Assembly (NCBI GenBank): GCA_018335925.1
Contig: JAGXRF010000083.1
Location: forward strand, 1-64,000
Length of the DNA: 64,000 nucleotides
Reading direction: 5' to 3'
From: Flavobacteriales bacterium
Lineage (GTDB): Bacteria; Bacteroidota; Bacteroidia; Flavobacteriales; Flavobacteriaceae
How positions within the stretch are numbered: the first letter of the stretch is position 1; each line of letters opens with the position of its first letter. Of the stretch, positions 27,077 through 34,801 are shown in pieces. The notes below the pieces were generated by a model that worked only from the letters and a program-made list of their open reading frames with translations, was not told the DNA's origin and searched no databases. The position numbers were made by a program, and so were the translations under genes.

Positions 27077-28610
27077 TTTTAAGGAGTTTACAAACTCTAA
27101 GCAAGAGGTAATTTATTATACTGGTAATCCTAATTTACAAATCTTAGACAAATTAAGTAAAGGTTGTGGTGACTTGTGGCATAGTTCTTTTGAACAAGGT
27201 TATAAAAATGCTTTTTCAGACATTATTTATTTTGCTGCAGTTTTTTTTTGGTATGTAAAAGATTTTGATGGGTTAAATGAGTGTGTGAGTTGGCGAGTTA
27301 ACCCAAATGCTTTTGCGATTAGAAAGGAAGTTTGGGAACAATTACAAGGTTTTGATCAAGATTTTAAAAATCTGAATTTAGCTGCCTTGGATTTTGGATT
27401 TAATTTATTAAAAAATCATGGAGGGATTCCTTTATATTCTAAAGGATTGTATGAAGAAACATTGACTGAATGTTTGTGTTTTTCATCCTATGAAGTCCAA
27501 CTTTTTTTTAGAAAAAATTTTAAAATAGATCACGCCATTTACAGAAATTTCAGAAAAGGCTTTTGGAAAGTAAACGAATGGTGCAATTTGATTATAGTAG
27601 CTCAAAAATACCAAACGAGAAATGCACATCAATCATTATTACCAAGAGAACTAAAAGATATTAATGGCACACCAACCGTAACTTACATCATTCCTACGAT
27701 GCTTCGGCAAGAATTTACTTTGTCATTATTGAATGATTTAAAACATCAAACCTACCTTCCTAGCCAAGTAATTGTGGTAGATGCTACTCCTATAGAACAA
27801 AGGAAAGAGCATCTATACCAACCAAAAGATTATCCATTTGAGTTGCTAGTACTTTGGCAAACCACCAAAGGAAGTTGTAGGGCACGAAATGAGGCAATTG
27901 AACTTTGCACTAGTGATTATATAATTTTTGGGGATGATGATATTCGTTTTTTTCCTGACTTCATTGAAAATCACATTAAATTGTTACAAGCTTACAATGC
28001 AGTAGCATGCAATGGCTTAGATATAAGAGCCGATCATCAGCAACAAAATTTAGAAGATTTGCAAAACAAAATCAATCAATTAGGTGCAAAAAGATGGAAA
28101 GTAGGTGCTTCTAACAACTTTAGCAATGCCAACTCTTGTGTGAGAAGAGAATTTGTGCAACAATTGGTAGGTAACGACATTAATTATGATGGAGGTTATG
28201 GAGAGGATGGTGATTTTGGATTGTCGTTAACCAAGATTGGAGCAACCGTTTTGCACAATCCTTTTTCAGTAAACTTGCATTTAAAACCAACACAGGGAGG
28301 TTATCGTTTTTGGGGAAGTGAAGCCAAGGTTTTAGGTAAAAAAAGAAAATCACAGCCTTGGGAGTTGGATACACCTGTAAAAAGAGTTAGACCTGTACCA
28401 AGTCCAACAGTAATGTATCAATTATACAAACACTTTGGTGAGGAGGAAAGAACTGAATATTTTTACAAATACTTTTTAAAACAATTGTTTAAAAAAGGTA
28501 TGCTGCAAATGCCATTACAAATTTTAAAATTACCTTATAAAATTTTACAATTCAGAAAATCAGAGTTTTACGCAAAAAAATTAATCGCTATAGGCAAAAG
28601 AACGAAATAA
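27051..28610 (+). CDS. GT2 glycosyltransferase with an N-terminal remnant GT domain
   Basis: About 519 residues in two parts. Residues from about 208 form a full GT2 domain: VTYIIPTMLRQEFTLSLLND, VIVVDATPIEQ, KGSCRARNEAIEL, and the metal cluster IIFGDDDIRFF near 292-302. The first 200 residues lack a nucleotide-binding start but contain VSWRVNPNAFAIRKEVWEQL and GFDQDF, which look like the C-terminal acceptor half of another GT2 domain. So the protein seems to be a truncated GT fused to an intact one. I chose ATG 27051; TTG 27042 is the alternative. It overlaps the previous gene by 26 bases. Confidence 0.72.
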   Translation: MQKYSNQPNFKEFTNSKQEVIYYTGNPNLQILDKLSKGCGDLWHSSFEQGYKNAFSDIIYFAAVFFWYVKDFDGLNECVSWRVNPNAFAIRKEVWEQLQGFDQDFKNLNLAALDFGFNLLKNHGGIPLYSKGLYEETLTECLCFSSYEVQLFFRKNFKIDHAIYRNFRKGFWKVNEWCNLIIVAQKYQTRNAHQSLLPRELKDINGTPTVTYIIPTMLRQEFTLSLLNDLKHQTYLPSQVIVVDATPIEQRKEHLYQPKDYPFELLVLWQTTKGSCRARNEAIELCTSDYIIFGDDDIRFFPDFIENHIKLLQAYNAVACNGLDIRADHQQQNLEDLQNKINQLGAKRWKVGASNNFSNANSCVRREFVQQLVGNDINYDGGYGEDGDFGLSLTKIGATVLHNPFSVNLHLKPTQGGYRFWGSEAKVLGKKRKSQPWELDTPVKRVRPVPSPTVMYQLYKHFGEEERTEYFYKYFLKQLFKKGMLQMPLQILKLPYKILQFRKSEFYAKKLIAIGKRTK

Positions 28611-29603
28611 ATGCAATGTAGTCTCATCATCTGCACCTACCAAAGGCCCCAAGCTTTGTATCGGTTATTGGAAAGTTTGCAACTGCAAACACGATATCCT
28701 GAGGAAGTGATTGTGGTAGATGCTTCTTTAAACGAAGAGACTAAGAGATTGTTAGAGCATCATACCTATGCCAATTTGCGGTATTTTTTGGTAGATAAAG
28801 AACACCGAGGCTTGACCAAACAGCGAAATTTTGGCATCCAACAAGTACTTGATCAAAGTGAAATCATTGCGTTTTTAGATGACGATATTATATTATACCC
28901 CAACTATTTTGAACAATTATTGGGTACATACCAAAAATTTCCGGAGGCTTTGGGTGTTGGTGGATATATCATCAATGAAACCCATTGGAAAGAAGTTGGG
29001 TATGTTTATTTGCCCAAAGAAAATGAATTTTACTGGGACGGATGGGTGCGTAAAGATGGCAGTAGAATGGTTTGGAGAAAAAAATTGGGTTTAGACTCTA
29101 ATGTACCTCCCGGTTGGATGCCGACATTTGGGCATGGCAGAAGCATCGGTTTTTTACCCCCTTCGGGTAAAACCTACCAAGTAGAGCAATTGATGGGAGG
29201 GGTGTCTTCTTTTAAAAAAGAAGTGTTCCAACATGTACAATTTTCCACCTTTTTTGAAGGCTATGGGTTGTATGAAGATGCCGATTTTACTTTGCGATTG
29301 TCTAAATTAGGGAAATTATATCTCAACACAGCTGCCCAATTAGAACACCATCACGAGCCTTCCGGACGACCTAACCAATACCAATATGGGCAAATGGTGG
29401 TTCGTAATGGTTGGTATGTTTGGAGGGTAAAACATCCTAAGCCTACCATATCTGACCGTTTCAAATGGCATTCCATTACTTTAGGGTTGCTAACCATCCG
29501 ATTTTTAAATACTTTTACCACGCCATCTAAAAAACAAGCATGGTCAGAAAGCTTGGGAAGAGTTTGGGCTTACTTCCGATTATTTTGGAAAAAACCTCAA
29601 TAA
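28611..29603 (+). CDS. Glycosyltransferase family 2 protein
   Basis: A 330-residue GT2 enzyme: SLIICTYQRPQALYRLLESL at the N-terminus, VIVVDAS at residues 33-39, GLTKQRNFGIQQ near 67-78, and the metal site AFLDDDIILYP at 87-97. MGGVSSFKKEVFQHV and GYGLYEDADFTLRLSKLG lie in the acceptor region. The layout closely parallels the C-terminal domain of the preceding protein, suggesting duplication. The ATG follows the preceding stop directly. Donor and acceptor unknown. Confidence 0.87.
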   Translation: MQCSLIICTYQRPQALYRLLESLQLQTRYPEEVIVVDASLNEETKRLLEHHTYANLRYFLVDKEHRGLTKQRNFGIQQVLDQSEIIAFLDDDIILYPNYFEQLLGTYQKFPEALGVGGYIINETHWKEVGYVYLPKENEFYWDGWVRKDGSRMVWRKKLGLDSNVPPGWMPTFGHGRSIGFLPPSGKTYQVEQLMGGVSSFKKEVFQHVQFSTFFEGYGLYEDADFTLRLSKLGKLYLNTAAQLEHHHEPSGRPNQYQYGQMVVRNGWYVWRVKHPKPTISDRFKWHSITLGLLTIRFLNTFTTPSKKQAWSESLGRVWAYFRLFWKKPQ

Positions 29604-29604
29604 T

Positions 29605-30936
29605 ATGCAATCACGTTCCGTACCTATTATTACTTTTTTTTTAGTCCATATCGGGTTAGGGTTATTGTTGTATTTATTTCCTGGAGTTGCCAAACTGATT
29701 ACCATTGCCATTTTTGTGTTTGGATTGTATTGGATCATACAAAATGAAGATAGGGATGCACAAACTCTTTATGCTGCTGCTTACGTAGCTGGAGCAGAGG
29801 TATTGTTACGAATGTTTGGAGCAACTTTTTTTAATGAGTTTGGCAAATATAGCATCATGATTTTTGCAGCTGTTGGCATTGCCTACAGAGGTTTGCAACC
29901 TTTGAGTTTTTTGTTTTTCTTTTTTTTGTTGTTACTAATCCCCGGAATTTTTATTGGTATCAAAAATTTAGCTTTGGATGCCAACGTACGAAAAGCTATA
30001 GCATTTAATATTTCCGGTCCGGCTTGTTTAGGAGTCTTTGCAATGTATACAGCAGGCAGAATGGTAACTTTAGAGCAAGTAAAAAAAAGCCTATTTTTTT
30101 TAGGACTTCCTATCCTATCTACGTTAGTGATCTTATTTTTACGAGTGCCAAGTGTGAAAGAAGTAGTTACAGGTACCGACTCTAATTTTGCAACTTCAGG
30201 TGGGTATGGTCCCAACCAAATGGCAACTATTTTAGGATTGGGCATGTTTTTGTTTTTTACCATGTTTTTGATAGACCAACGCTCTAAAAAGCTGACATAT
30301 ATTTATTTAATACTTTCTGTAATGTTAGGTTATCGGTGCTTGGTGACTTTTTCAAGAGGGGGGATGATAACCGGTTTGGTAATGATGGTAGTTTTGGTAG
30401 GGGTATTGTATTGGAAATTGAATCCGATAGGTAAAGCTAAAATTACAAGTATAGCCGCAGTAATATTATTGCTTGGAGTTGGAGTATGGACTTACTCCAC
30501 CATCCAAACTTCGGGCTTGATAGAAAAACGTTACGCAAACCAAGATGCCGCAGGTAGGTTAAAACAGGATAAATTGGGAGGAAGAGAAAAAGTAAACAAA
30601 GCAGAGATTCAAATGTTTTTAGACAATCCAATTACCGGTGTGGGAGTTGGAGTGAACAAACAATACCGCGAAGAAATGACCGGAATTGAAGCAGCTTCAC
30701 ATAACGAACTGACTCGTATGTTGGCAGAACATGGTTTGGCAGGACTTTTGGGATTATTGATTTTGTTTTTGGTGCCGTTTTTTACTTCTTTTGCTAACAA
30801 ACAACATATTTTTTTGTGGAGTTTCTTTTTCTTTTGGCTACTCACTATCAACCACGCAGCCATGCGTTTAGCTGCACCAGCTTTTGTGTATGCCTTATCT
30901 TTACTCAAAGTGGTTGTACCTGTAAAGAGAGAGTAG
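29605..30936 (+). CDS. O-antigen ligase/polymerase family membrane protein
   Basis: A 443-residue polytopic inner-membrane protein, hydrophobic along most of its length (roughly ten to twelve segments). The large external loop carries the Wzy_C/O-antigen ligase landmark GIEAASHNELTRMLAEHG around residues 358-375, preceded by NPITGVGVGVNKQYREE, as in WaaL and Wzy. With an ABC exporter in the locus a ligase role joining glycan to lipid A core is plausible, but ligases and polymerases of this family cannot be separated by sequence alone. It is the last gene of the locus; no clear terminator follows. Confidence 0.85.
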   Translation: MQSRSVPIITFFLVHIGLGLLLYLFPGVAKLITIAIFVFGLYWIIQNEDRDAQTLYAAAYVAGAEVLLRMFGATFFNEFGKYSIMIFAAVGIAYRGLQPLSFLFFFFLLLLIPGIFIGIKNLALDANVRKAIAFNISGPACLGVFAMYTAGRMVTLEQVKKSLFFLGLPILSTLVILFLRVPSVKEVVTGTDSNFATSGGYGPNQMATILGLGMFLFFTMFLIDQRSKKLTYIYLILSVMLGYRCLVTFSRGGMITGLVMMVVLVGVLYWKLNPIGKAKITSIAAVILLLGVGVWTYSTIQTSGLIEKRYANQDAAGRLKQDKLGGREKVNKAEIQMFLDNPITGVGVGVNKQYREEMTGIEAASHNELTRMLAEHGLAGLLGLLILFLVPFFTSFANKQHIFLWSFFFFWLLTINHAAMRLAAPAFVYALSLLKVVVPVKRE

Positions 30937-31021
30937 TGAAAAGTGAAAAGTTTTACTAACTCCTAATAAATTATTTAGAGCTAACCACTAATAGCTAATT
31001 GCTAATAGCTATCACTATCAG
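30937..31021. repeat. Short degenerate repeats between convergent genes
   Basis: The gap between the convergent O-antigen ligase and homoserine dehydrogenase genes contains AGTGAAAAGTGAAAAG at 30935-30950 and several CTAATAGCTA/GCTAATTGCTA words at 30978-31015. I see no strong hairpin with a T run. It resembles the repeat-rich spacers at 595-715 and 42988-43043. Confidence 0.5.
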
Positions 31022-32149
31022 CTACTCACTAACTTTTGAAACTACCTGAATTACATCTGTAAACACCCCTCTAGCTGTTACGATCCCTCCAGCACCTGCT
31101 CCTTGAATAACCAAAGGTTTCGTGGGATAGGTGGAAGAATATATCTCAAACAAATTGTCTGTTCCCTGTAAATTTCCTAATGGGGAGTTTTTTTCCACTG
31201 CTACCAACCCCACCTTTATTTGCAAAGTGGGTTTCAGGTAGATTTCTCCTACATATCTCCAAACTTTTTCTTTTTCAATGGTGTTAGTTAGCTTTTCTAT
31301 ATAAGAGTTTACATTTGTAAATGCTTTTATAAAGTTTTGGTATGGGACGTTTTGCAAGGATTCTGGGACTAAATTTTGAACATGGATATCTTGCAAAGAA
31401 ACTTCCAATCCTAATTCTCTGGTCAAAATCAAGAGTTTTCGGGCAACATCAACACCAGATAAATCCAATCTGCAGTCAGGTTCGGTATATCCTAATGAAA
31501 TGGCTTCTTCTAAAATTTCTGTAAATTTTCTTTCTTTTTTAGAATATTCGCTAAATAAAAATCCTAATGTCCCGGAACAAACACATCTAATTTGCTGAAT
31601 TTCATCTCCAGCCAAATGCAAATGTTTTAGGGTATGGAGTATAGGCAAAGCAGCCCCTACATTAGTTTCGTAGTGATAATTAAGTTGATTTTGTTTAAGA
31701 ATTTCCCGTAAATGTTTATATGTAATAAGTTCTAAGGTGTTGAATATCTTATTGCTAGAAACCAAATGTACTCCCATGTTAGCCAATTGGACATACTTGG
31801 ATGCAATATCAGCACTTGCGGTATTGTCTACAAAAATCCATGTTTTGTTGGGTTGGTTCTGCATAACTTCCAGCACATCGTTCCAATCATAAGACTTTCC
31901 GTAATCCTCTAAATAAGAGTTCCAATCACTTGGAATTCCGATAGGTTGAATGGCTATTTTTTTTGAATTGGCAATCGCAATGCATTGGATAGAAACCGAA
32001 AAATGATTTTCTAAAGACTCTTTTTGCTGAAAAAATTGTTGTAAAAAGGGAGTTCCCACGTTTCCGTGTCCAAAAACAATAAGTCCAATGTTGTTTTTCT
32101 TTGACAAATGGTTGTAACTAGTTTGGCTATAAATAGGATTGGTTTTCAT
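31022..32149 (-). CDS. Homoserine dehydrogenase
   Basis: About 375 residues. It reduces aspartate semialdehyde to homoserine, feeding methionine and threonine synthesis. IGLIVFGHGNVGTPFLQQF forms the NAD(P)-binding Rossmann start near residue 20, VDNTASADIA and VSSNKIFN follow, and ETNVGAALPILHTL with CSGTLGFLFSEYS and LDLSGVDVARKLLILTREL are catalytic-domain signatures. No aspartokinase or ACT domain is attached. I prefer the ATG at 32149, which overlaps metX by 23 bases; the frame is open to 32188. It is the last gene of the metY-metX-hom operon, supplying the substrate acetylated by MetX. Confidence 0.88.
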   Translation of the reverse strand: MKTNPIYSQTSYNHLSKKNNIGLIVFGHGNVGTPFLQQFFQQKESLENHFSVSIQCIAIANSKKIAIQPIGIPSDWNSYLEDYGKSYDWNDVLEVMQNQPNKTWIFVDNTASADIASKYVQLANMGVHLVSSNKIFNTLELITYKHLREILKQNQLNYHYETNVGAALPILHTLKHLHLAGDEIQQIRCVCSGTLGFLFSEYSKKERKFTEILEEAISLGYTEPDCRLDLSGVDVARKLLILTRELGLEVSLQDIHVQNLVPESLQNVPYQNFIKAFTNVNSYIEKLTNTIEKEKVWRYVGEIYLKPTLQIKVGLVAVEKNSPLGNLQGTDNLFEIYSSTYPTKPLVIQGAGAGGIVTARGVFTDVIQVVSKVSE

Positions 32150-33083
32150 GGATTTTACTTTTAGGATCATGTTTTTGTATAAGTTCACTCACTTGTTTTT
32201 GGTCAATTAAAAATGCATCATGACCATGGGCAGAAATCAATTCTTCAAAGTACACTTCCGGATAATCGTTTTTCCACAACTTTGCAACCTGTTGTATTTG
32301 GGTATTTGGGTACAGTTGGTCAGAACTAATGCCGATGAATACAATTTTGGTTTGGTGCCTTTTTAATTTATGTTGGAGAAACAAATTCCATTTTACTTGC
32401 ACTTGCATCAATAAATGATTTCTGAACAAATAATCTTCTTTACTAAATCTGTTTTTTAAACTATTGGCATGGTATTCCAACCAGGAGCTGATGCCATCTT
32501 TCTTGCTTTGGTTTTGGAATTTTTCCTCCAAACCTTCCGGACTTCGATAAAACAACATGGCTTGTTTTCGGGCCAATTCTAGTCCAAGAGTATTATGCAA
32601 CAAGATTTCTTCCTGTACTTGCAATAGGCCATAAGACCAATGGGAGTTTTCGGGCAAACAGGCAATGGCAATCACGTTTTTAACTGGAAGTTTACTCTCT
32701 GCTACAAACTCCAATGCCAAGGCACCACCTAAACTTCCACCTATCACCATATCGATACTATTGATAGCTAATGAACTTAACAAACCATCATACCATGGCA
32801 CCAAATCTTTTATAGTGATAAAAGGCTTGTATTCCTTCAAATCAAAATGAAAAGAAGTTGCACTCGGAATTTCGATGGCTATAACACTAACTTGATTGGT
32901 ATCAATTGCTTGTTGATTGCCAATCACTTGTTGCCACCATCCATTGGTTCCGGTGGCTTGACTATTTCCGGTAAGTGCATGAAATACCAATACCACTGGA
33001 GCAGTGCCAATAGGAAGTCCAAAAACTTGATAGGTTATTTCTATTTTTGAATTGCTTGTTTGTATGGTAAAAGTTTCTTTCAT
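32127..33083 (-). CDS. metX: Homoserine O-acetyltransferase family (alpha/beta hydrolase)
   Basis: About 318 residues, an alpha/beta-hydrolase-fold acyltransferase that should make O-acetylhomoserine from acetyl-CoA and homoserine. The nucleophile elbow GGSLGGA has its Ser at about 117. ISSDQLYP gives the Asp near 255, and SAHGHDAF gives the His near 288; VLVFHALTGNSQATG is the family's N-terminal motif. It is shorter than many MetX proteins. I prefer ATG 33083: the alternative ATG at 33107 lies inside the loop of a hairpin. It sits between metY and homoserine dehydrogenase, which supports the role. Confidence 0.87.
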   Translation of the reverse strand: MKETFTIQTSNSKIEITYQVFGLPIGTAPVVLVFHALTGNSQATGTNGWWQQVIGNQQAIDTNQVSVIAIEIPSATSFHFDLKEYKPFITIKDLVPWYDGLLSSLAINSIDMVIGGSLGGALALEFVAESKLPVKNVIAIACLPENSHWSYGLLQVQEEILLHNTLGLELARKQAMLFYRSPEGLEEKFQNQSKKDGISSWLEYHANSLKNRFSKEDYLFRNHLLMQVQVKWNLFLQHKLKRHQTKIVFIGISSDQLYPNTQIQQVAKLWKNDYPEVYFEELISAHGHDAFLIDQKQVSELIQKHDPKSKIHENQSYL

Positions 33084-33089
33084 GATTAT

Positions 33090-33120
33090 AAAATAAACGG
33101 GAAGCATTGCACTTCCCGTT
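33090..33120 (-). terminator. Hairpin with T-rich tail between metY and metX
   Basis: A perfect nine-base inverted repeat, AACGGGAAG and CTTCCCGTT, occupies 33096-33104 and 33112-33120. Read on the minus strand the hairpin follows the metY stop by ten bases and is trailed by TTTATTTTAT. It could terminate part of the transcription after metY, lowering metX-hom expression, or protect the metY mRNA end. Confidence 0.6.
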
Positions 33121-33130
33121 AGGAGTAGTA

Positions 33131-34417
33131 TTAAATGACAACTGGTTGATTAACGGTATTAAAAACCGCTTTTAAATCTTCTTTTAAGTCTTCCAAATCT
33201 TCCAAACCAACCGATACTCTAATCAAATCGGGAGTTACTCCGGTTGAAGCTTGCTCTTCGGAAGTAAGTTGTTGATGGGTGGTACTTGCCGGGTGAATAA
33301 TCAAGGATTTGGTATCTCCAATATTTGCTAACAAAGAAAAATATTTGGTGTTACTTACCAATTTTTTAGCAGCCTCATACCCCCCATGTAAACCGAAGGT
33401 TAAAATACCACTTTGGCCGTTTGGTAAATATTTATGGGCCAATTTGTAGTAGGGTGAATGATGCAATCCAGGATAGTTTACCCATGCCACTTCGGGTTGT
33501 TCTTGCAGCCACAACGCTAATTTTAACGCTTGGTCCGAATGTTTTTGAACGCGAATTGAAAGGGTTTCTAAACTTTGTAAAATTTGAAAGGCATTAAACG
33601 GACTTAACGAAGAACCTAAATCACGCAAGCCTTCAATTCTGATTTTGGCAATAAACGAGGCATTGCCTAATACTTCCCAATATTTTAAGCCGTGATAGCC
33701 AGCAGATGGTTCTGTAAACTCAGGGAATTTGCCATTGCTCCAATCAAAGTTACCTCCATCTACAATGACCCCTCCAAGTGAAGTACCATTGCCACCAATG
33801 TATTTGGTAAGCGAGTGTATCACAATATTGGCTCCGTGTGCAATCGGATTTAGTAAATATGGAGTAGCCACTGTATTATCTACAATCAACGGAATTCGAT
33901 TGATTTTTGCTTGTTGGCTAATTGCTTCGATATCCAACACATCTAATTTAGGGTTGCCTAAGCTTTCCACAAAAATTGCTCTGGTGTTTTGTTGCACCGC
34001 TTTGGTAAAGTTTTCCGGGTTAGTCGGGTCCACAAATGTTGTGGTGATGCCCAAACGAGGCAAGGTGACTTTTAATAAGTTAAAAGTACCACCATACAAG
34101 CTATTAGAAGCCACCAAATGATCTCCAGCTCTCAGCAAGGTCAAAAGGGTAGTGGCAATGGCAGCAGTACCCGAAGAAGTAACCACTGCACCAATACCGC
34201 CTTCTAAAGCTGTCAAACGTTGCTCTAAAATATCGTTGGTAGGGTTGTTCAATCGGGTGTAGATGTACCCTGATTCGGATAAATTAAACAAATTAGCCGC
34301 ATGATCGGCATTTTCAAACACATAAGATGTGGTTTGGTAAATAGGAATTGCTCTGTTTCCTAAATGTTTTGAGGGTTCGTAGCCTGCATGTAAGGCTTTG
34401 GTGTTAAATTGACTCAT
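33131..34417 (-). CDS. metY: O-acetylhomoserine sulfhydrylase (aminocarboxypropyltransferase)
   Basis: A 428-residue PLP enzyme of the Cys/Met metabolism family that converts O-acetylhomoserine plus sulfide to homocysteine. TKALHAGYEP and PIYQTTSYVF open the protein, RLNNPTNDILEQRLTALEGG is the family block, and the PLP lysine is K205 in HSLTKYIGGNG. DLIRVSVGLEDLEDL lies at the end. The length of about 430 favours MetY over the shorter MetB/MetC enzymes. It is the first gene of the metY-metX-hom operon and is preceded by a leader with features of Met/Cys-sensing attenuation. Confidence 0.93.
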   Translation of the reverse strand: MSQFNTKALHAGYEPSKHLGNRAIPIYQTTSYVFENADHAANLFNLSESGYIYTRLNNPTNDILEQRLTALEGGIGAVVTSSGTAAIATTLLTLLRAGDHLVASNSLYGGTFNLLKVTLPRLGITTTFVDPTNPENFTKAVQQNTRAIFVESLGNPKLDVLDIEAISQQAKINRIPLIVDNTVATPYLLNPIAHGANIVIHSLTKYIGGNGTSLGGVIVDGGNFDWSNGKFPEFTEPSAGYHGLKYWEVLGNASFIAKIRIEGLRDLGSSLSPFNAFQILQSLETLSIRVQKHSDQALKLALWLQEQPEVAWVNYPGLHHSPYYKLAHKYLPNGQSGILTFGLHGGYEAAKKLVSNTKYFSLLANIGDTKSLIIHPASTTHQQLTSEEQASTGVTPDLIRVSVGLEDLEDLKEDLKAVFNTVNQPVVI

Positions 34418-34442
34418 GATATATTGGTTTTAAAATGGATAC

Positions 34443-34478
34443 AAAAAAAAATAGACCCCTGTTTTCACAGAGGTCTAT
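34443..34478 (-). terminator. Leader terminator hairpin upstream of metY (attenuator)
   Basis: Arms at 34451-34462 and 34467-34478 pair over 12 bases with one mismatch around a four-base loop. On the minus strand the hairpin is followed directly by eight to nine T residues, the classic intrinsic terminator shape. It lies between the promoter and the metY start, 26 bases before the start codon, so it can only act as a conditional terminator of the metY operon. Confidence 0.82.
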
Positions 34479-34498
34479 CCTACAAAGCAAACTTAATT

Positions 34499-34546
34499 TT
34501 ATTGCATGCAGTGCCCCTGCGGAAACTTCCACATCATACACATCAT
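34499..34546 (-). CDS. Met/Cys-rich leader peptide, putative methionine attenuator
   Basis: A 15-codon ORF reads MMCMMWKFPQGHCMQ and stops with TAA, 20 bases before the leader terminator. Five of 15 residues are Met and two are Cys, the amino acids linked to the downstream pathway. Inside it the bases CGCAGGGG (34514-34521) can pair with CCTCTGTG in the first arm of the terminator hairpin, giving an alternative structure. This is the layout of ribosome-mediated attenuation. That it is translated and regulates metY is inference; no Shine-Dalgarno site is expected in this phylum. Confidence 0.65.
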   Translation of the reverse strand: MMCMMWKFPQGHCMQ

Positions 34547-34593
34547 ACAACAAACGGTCTGTTTAATCACGATTTATTTTCTTATTGATGAGG

Positions 34594-34626
34594 CAAAAAT
34601 AGAAATATATTCTAAATGAGAATCAA
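34594..34626 (-). promoter_or_regulatory. Putative promoter of the metY operon
   Basis: On the minus strand TTG (34624-34626) is followed after 22 bases by TATTTTTG (34594-34601), an exact match to the Bacteroidota -7 consensus TAnnTTTG with acceptable spacing. Transcription would start near 34587, about 40 bases before the leader peptide. Confidence 0.65.
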
Positions 34627-34801
34627 TAAAAATAAATTTAATTAAAATAAATCTAAATTTAGTGTAATTTATAAGATTATTATTCTAATAAACGTTCCTA
34701 CTTACCGAATATTTTAAAAGATAAGTTGGTTCAAAACATGACAAATGTTGGTTTTGTTTCCGTTAAAATGTTCTAATTTCACGCTTTTAAAATGTAAAAT
34801 C

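Noticed and set aside
29883..30908. Several Lys-rich minus-strand ORFs
   Set aside because: They are antisense shadows of the hydrophobic O-antigen ligase gene; composition is that of reversed membrane-protein codons.
34443..34600. SAM-II or SAM-I riboswitch before metY
   Set aside because: I could not place the conserved core of either class, and the Met-rich ORF plus terminator explains the leader better. A covariance-model scan would decide.
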